The notes under the pieces were generated by a model that searched no databases, was not told where the DNA came from, and saw nothing but the letters and a program-made list of their open reading frames with translations. The translations under genes were made by a program, and so were the position numbers. From positions 5,077,501 through 5,141,500 of the forward strand of contig NZ_LT222319.1 of assembly GCF_900074915.1 (NCBI RefSeq): a stretch of DNA of 64,000 bases, written 5' to 3'. Shown one piece after another: positions 61,249 through 64,000 of the stretch; within the stretch, counting starts at the first letter, position 1; each line of letters starts with the position of its first letter. This DNA is from Pseudomonas cerasi (lineage in GTDB: Bacteria > Pseudomonadota > Gammaproteobacteria > Pseudomonadales > Pseudomonadaceae).

Positions 61249-61854
61249 TCAATGGGATCTTGCAACACGCCGAAAGACGCGCAGAGCAACACGCCGCATT
61301 CGACGCAGGATGCCCGCCAGCAATGGAAGACTTATCAGTACTCTTTCAAGACGAGTGACCATGAATAGCCTGCCAATCTGAACGGAACGGGCTGAGGCTG
61401 TTGTGCTTGCCGGCAAATTGTTGAACGACGCATTGAGGGTTCGCGAATAAATGCCCAGGTGCATGGCGGGCACCATGATCACGAGGTTTCGCTTTCGCAG
61501 CTTGGTGCTCAGATAGTTGTAGCGAGCAATTTTCTGGATGAAGTCCATGCAGGTAGCAGAGTCATGCTGGCCAAAATCGATCAGCACCCAGTCGCTTTCG
61601 ACTTTATCCATGTGCTGGGCAACTCTGTTTGCCACGATGCCGCTTAGAGCATTGCAGTGAAGAAAATCATCCAGGCTGAACAAAGCGTGTTCGGTCGATG
61701 AATCGCTGGCGGGTAGTTCGGCCAGGTTGTAACGGTCATCAATCACAAGGACGGGAACGGTCGTCCTATGCTCGTGCTGAATGCGCGCCAACTGACAGAT
61801 CAACTGATGGCTGGCGGTGCTGGGGCTCAAATGAGAAACGACGAATACCTTCAC
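61249..61854 (-). CDS. unknown protein of the polysaccharide operon
   Basis: 201 residues from a GTG at 61854 that overlaps the TGA of the upstream gene by 4 bp (GTGA); the ORF extends to 61917 but inside that gene. VKVFVVSHLSPSTASHQLICQLARI, VLVIDDRYNLAEL and WVLIDFGQHDSATCMDFI suggest an alpha/beta fold, perhaps phosphatase- or glycosyltransferase-related. The C terminus is Arg-rich (RRMRRVALRVFRRV), an amphipathic helix that could attach to the membrane. Not a family I recognise. Confidence 0.7.
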   Translation of the reverse strand: MKVFVVSHLSPSTASHQLICQLARIQHEHRTTVPVLVIDDRYNLAELPASDSSTEHALFSLDDFLHCNALSGIVANRVAQHMDKVESDWVLIDFGQHDSATCMDFIQKIARYNYLSTKLRKRNLVIMVPAMHLGIYSRTLNASFNNLPASTTASARSVQIGRLFMVTRLERVLISLPLLAGILRRMRRVALRVFRRVARSH

Positions 61855-63626
61855 TTCGCCCCCTTGCTGTAGGACATAAAGGGAGTCGAGTTGTAGATGG
61901 CCTTCACAGCAGCCCACAGGCTTTCAAAATAGAAACTTTTCCCGTTGTTTCGATAAGCCCGAATGGCCGAAATCAAAATGCCGGGGAGCGACAGAAGGTT
62001 GTGGTGAAAGTAATCATCCTGCTGGCGAGCAAACCAGGTCTGCGTGCCGCGTTGACGCAACATATTGCGCACCTCGGAGCTCTGTGTAATCAGTGTCTGT
62101 TTGGCCAGCACAGGGTCTGTGAGGAAGCGATTGACCAGAAACTCCTGACGCATGCTCGGTAGCTGGTCGAGCAACACGAGCCTCTCGAAGTCGTTGATAA
62201 ACGCTCTGACCGTCTCACTGTCGTTTTTGAACGTGGACTGCTGCACCACATTATCGATCAGTTCGATCCAGGCTCGAACAGGGAGGTGATCAAGACCGGT
62301 TGGAATAACGACCGCCGACGGGTTGGCCAGGTATTTGTCAGCGAACTGCCGCAATCTGGCCAGTGCGGTCTCGGCAGACAGGTTCAAAAGAGGTTTCTTT
62401 TCCAGCAGGGACACATAACAAGGCCCGGATATTCCGAGACATCCGTCAACGGATTCGACCGGAGCATTGCCACCCAGCAGCGCCCGGGAGGTCATCGACT
62501 GAGTGATGCCAAAGGGATTGATACGGTTTGGAATACCCGAGCGCGACGCTCGCAACGCATGCTCAATGTCTTCGTACTCCACCCAGTGCAGGGACTCGTC
62601 CAGCGGGCAGGCATTCCAGACATCCTTGCGACAAATGTAGAGGCTGCCTGTCGGGTAACTTGCATCGTTGTTGTAGCGCATCGGGCTGGCGAAACAGAAC
62701 CCGGTCCGGTCGACGTCCGGGAATATTGAAGGCGCAATGGACTGGGCATTACCGCTGGTGCGGTGCAGCCCCAGCAGCCCCTGCGCGACCTCGTCCATAG
62801 CCATGCCGTAATCCGAGTAACGCCGCGGATGCATGCTGATTCGGTTATCGAAGAACATGCTTTGCAAGGTCATCAACGGATAGCGCGGGCCAAAGCGGCG
62901 GACAACTTCCCCGAAGTGTTTTGGCAGAAAGACGCGGTCGTGCAGGATCACCAGATTGCTGTGTCTGGCCTCCAGTGCGAGACGGTTTTTCTTCTTGCAG
63001 ATCTGCACGGGCGGGGCAGTGATGTCCTCCCCCACGATGCGGACCTTGTCGAAATAGGCGAAATTACTTCCCGGTGTGCCGCACAGCAGTATCTCCTTGT
63101 GCGGGATGTCAATTTCCAGAATGCGCTTCACGACGGCATTGAGAACAGTGGCGTCGCCTGGACCGACAGGAATGCCGAAGGTCCAGCTGTCGAGATCGTC
63201 GTTAGATTCCGCAGTCAGCCTGGATACTTTCCTGTAAGTGACCGAGTTGGCCGAACGCGCAATGACCTTGAGCGATTCCGCGAAGTAATCACGATCCAGA
63301 TAACACTCGATTGGCGTGTCTTCGATAACCGTGATCTTTTCGCCAACATTCAGAAAGTGCGCACCGTCCCACAGCAGCAGCGGAGACAGCGGTGAATCAC
63401 TCTGGACACCATAAAAACAATAGCTACCCGCGCCATACATACGCAGCGGACGCTGCGCGGCATGTAGTTTCCTGATCACCCGTTCAGGCTTGCGAAAGGG
63501 ATGCGCGCGGAACGAGATGAAGCTGGAGCACTCATGAGGCAGCAGTAGCCCCACCGGGAGGCTGCGCAGACTGCCCGCCGCTATGTAACCGAGGCTTGGG
63601 TGGTGCTGGAGATGGGTCGTTTTCAT
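61851..63626 (-). CDS. large glycosyltransferase-like protein of the polysaccharide operon
   Basis: A 591-residue protein. A central region (about residues 180-390) looks like a GT-A glycosyltransferase: GPGDATVLNAVVKRILE, IPHKEILLCGTPG (beta-strand and nucleotide site), NLVILHDRVFLPKHF where HDR may stand in for the DxD motif, and LYICRKDVWNACPLDESLHWVEYEDIEHALRASRSG (acceptor region with ED). The N-terminal 150 residues and C-terminal 150 residues are unassigned. It starts 2 bp after the cupin gene's stop. Role in O-antigen or exopolysaccharide assembly is inferred from WavE and the cupin. Confidence 0.72.
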   Translation of the reverse strand: MKTTHLQHHPSLGYIAAGSLRSLPVGLLLPHECSSFISFRAHPFRKPERVIRKLHAAQRPLRMYGAGSYCFYGVQSDSPLSPLLLWDGAHFLNVGEKITVIEDTPIECYLDRDYFAESLKVIARSANSVTYRKVSRLTAESNDDLDSWTFGIPVGPGDATVLNAVVKRILEIDIPHKEILLCGTPGSNFAYFDKVRIVGEDITAPPVQICKKKNRLALEARHSNLVILHDRVFLPKHFGEVVRRFGPRYPLMTLQSMFFDNRISMHPRRYSDYGMAMDEVAQGLLGLHRTSGNAQSIAPSIFPDVDRTGFCFASPMRYNNDASYPTGSLYICRKDVWNACPLDESLHWVEYEDIEHALRASRSGIPNRINPFGITQSMTSRALLGGNAPVESVDGCLGISGPCYVSLLEKKPLLNLSAETALARLRQFADKYLANPSAVVIPTGLDHLPVRAWIELIDNVVQQSTFKNDSETVRAFINDFERLVLLDQLPSMRQEFLVNRFLTDPVLAKQTLITQSSEVRNMLRQRGTQTWFARQQDDYFHHNLLSLPGILISAIRAYRNNGKSFYFESLWAAVKAIYNSTPFMSYSKGAK

Positions 63627-63628
63627 GG

Positions 63629-63949
63629 TCAGACGACGTACTTGTCAGCAAGCGCACCCGGCACCTTCACGACAACGGTGGTCGCATCGGTGAGCGCTTC
63701 AAACGCCGTGATATCGCCCGGCTCCAGAACGATGATGTCGCCGGCATGCCAGACCTGATCGCGCATGTTGACCGACCCGGCAATGAGTACGGTTATCTCG
63801 GTGGCGACCTTGTGGTAATGAGCCGCTTCCTTTTCACCTGCCTTGTAGGTCTTGACCCCGACCTCACAGGACTCGGTACTGAAAACTGCAGGTTCGAATC
63901 CGCCCACGAACCAGCCTTTGACCATGTCTTCCAGTCTGGCCGTTTTCAT
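63629..63949 (-). CDS. small cupin-domain protein
   Basis: A 106-residue single-cupin protein. HYHKVATEITVLIAGSVNMRD (cupin motif 1, His-x-His-...Glu) and GDIIVLEPGDITAFEALTDATTVVVKVPG (motif 2) are present; the motif 2 His is missing. In polysaccharide operons such cupins are often sugar isomerases or binding proteins. The ATG overlaps the stop of an upstream frame that runs off the window. Confidence 0.82.
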   Translation of the reverse strand: MKTARLEDMVKGWFVGGFEPAVFSTESCEVGVKTYKAGEKEAAHYHKVATEITVLIAGSVNMRDQVWHAGDIIVLEPGDITAFEALTDATTVVVKVPGALADKYVV

Positions 63950-63999
63950 CGCATGTCTCCTGCTTCGAAAGCGTGGAGCTGACTGTCGGTTTTCAGTGG
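63946..63999 (-). CDS. C-terminal end of an upstream gene cut by the window edge
   Basis: The minus-strand frame PLKTDSQLHAFEAGDMR ends with a TGA that overlaps the cupin ATG (ATGA). Only 17 codons are visible; the overlap and acceptable codon use suggest a real coupled gene, probably the head of the polysaccharide operon. No family can be assigned. Confidence 0.45.
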   Translation of the reverse strand, partial: PLKTDSQLHAFEAGDMR

Positions 64000-64000
64000 C

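Overview
The window looks like a chromosomal segment of a Pseudomonas of the P. syringae group. I infer this from the moderately high GC content, the near-identity of many proteins to families I know from Pseudomonas, and the gene order. Parts resemble P. aeruginosa PAO1 PA0129-PA0148 (beta-alanine and purine catabolism) and PA4013-PA4031 (lrgAB-like genes to ppa). Two Pseudomonas-type REP families are present. There are no rRNA or tRNA genes, CRISPR arrays, complete insertion sequences or recognisable prophage. Synteny statements come from memory and should be checked by alignment.

Layout. 1-3.8 kb: beta-alanine catabolism (mmsA/bauC cut by the window edge, bauA, a divergent LysR gene). 4-11 kb: an NCS2 purine/pyrimidine permease, a RutR-like TetR regulator, an IMPACT-family protein and a nucleoside-type ABC importer (ATPase plus two permeases). 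11-22 kb: an SDR, 8-oxoguanine deaminase, a ChaA-type antiporter, fecBCDE, the BMP-family binding protein, a 2-oxoglutarate/Fe(II) oxygenase and adenine deaminase. The purine salvage locus is thus interrupted by chaA and fecBCDE. 22-26 kb: regulators including a decayed LysR gene, a zinc-type dehydrogenase and a Bcr/CflA exporter. 26-29.6 kb: a copper locus (copZ, a small secreted protein, copA, cueR) with two CueR-type operators; cueR is frameshifted. 29.6-31.9 kb: a REP-rich tandem duplication copying the tail of a RIO-kinase gene, an apparent frameshift at the kinase start, and a doubly frameshifted AraC gene.

32-46 kb: a BASS transporter, a DUF726-type hydrolase, a thiolase/FabG4/MaoC set, mazG-like and cmoM genes, twin DUF4136 lipoproteins, a Lon-N protein, lrgAB-like genes, a MaoC protein and a MORN-repeat lipoprotein with a C13 caspase-fold protease. 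46-55 kb: ubiX, mpl, exaC, eutBC, dedA, mtfA, ppa. The eut locus appears to lack the permease and the EatR activator I recall in PAO1, but a sigma-54-type promoter lies before eutB. 55-64 kb is more accessory: an S24 repressor with Arg where the catalytic Lys should be, a lone XRE protein, a lipoprotein hydrolase overlapping a classical autotransporter with an 11-G tract in its leader, and a surface-polysaccharide operon (cupin, large glycosyltransferase-like protein, unknown protein, WavE family).

The features most worth following up are the three perfect DnaA boxes between 6.85 and 7.3 kb, the homopolymer before the autotransporter, the S24 Lys-to-Arg repressor, the CueR-flanked secreted protein, and the cluster of frameshifts between 29.4 and 31.5 kb.
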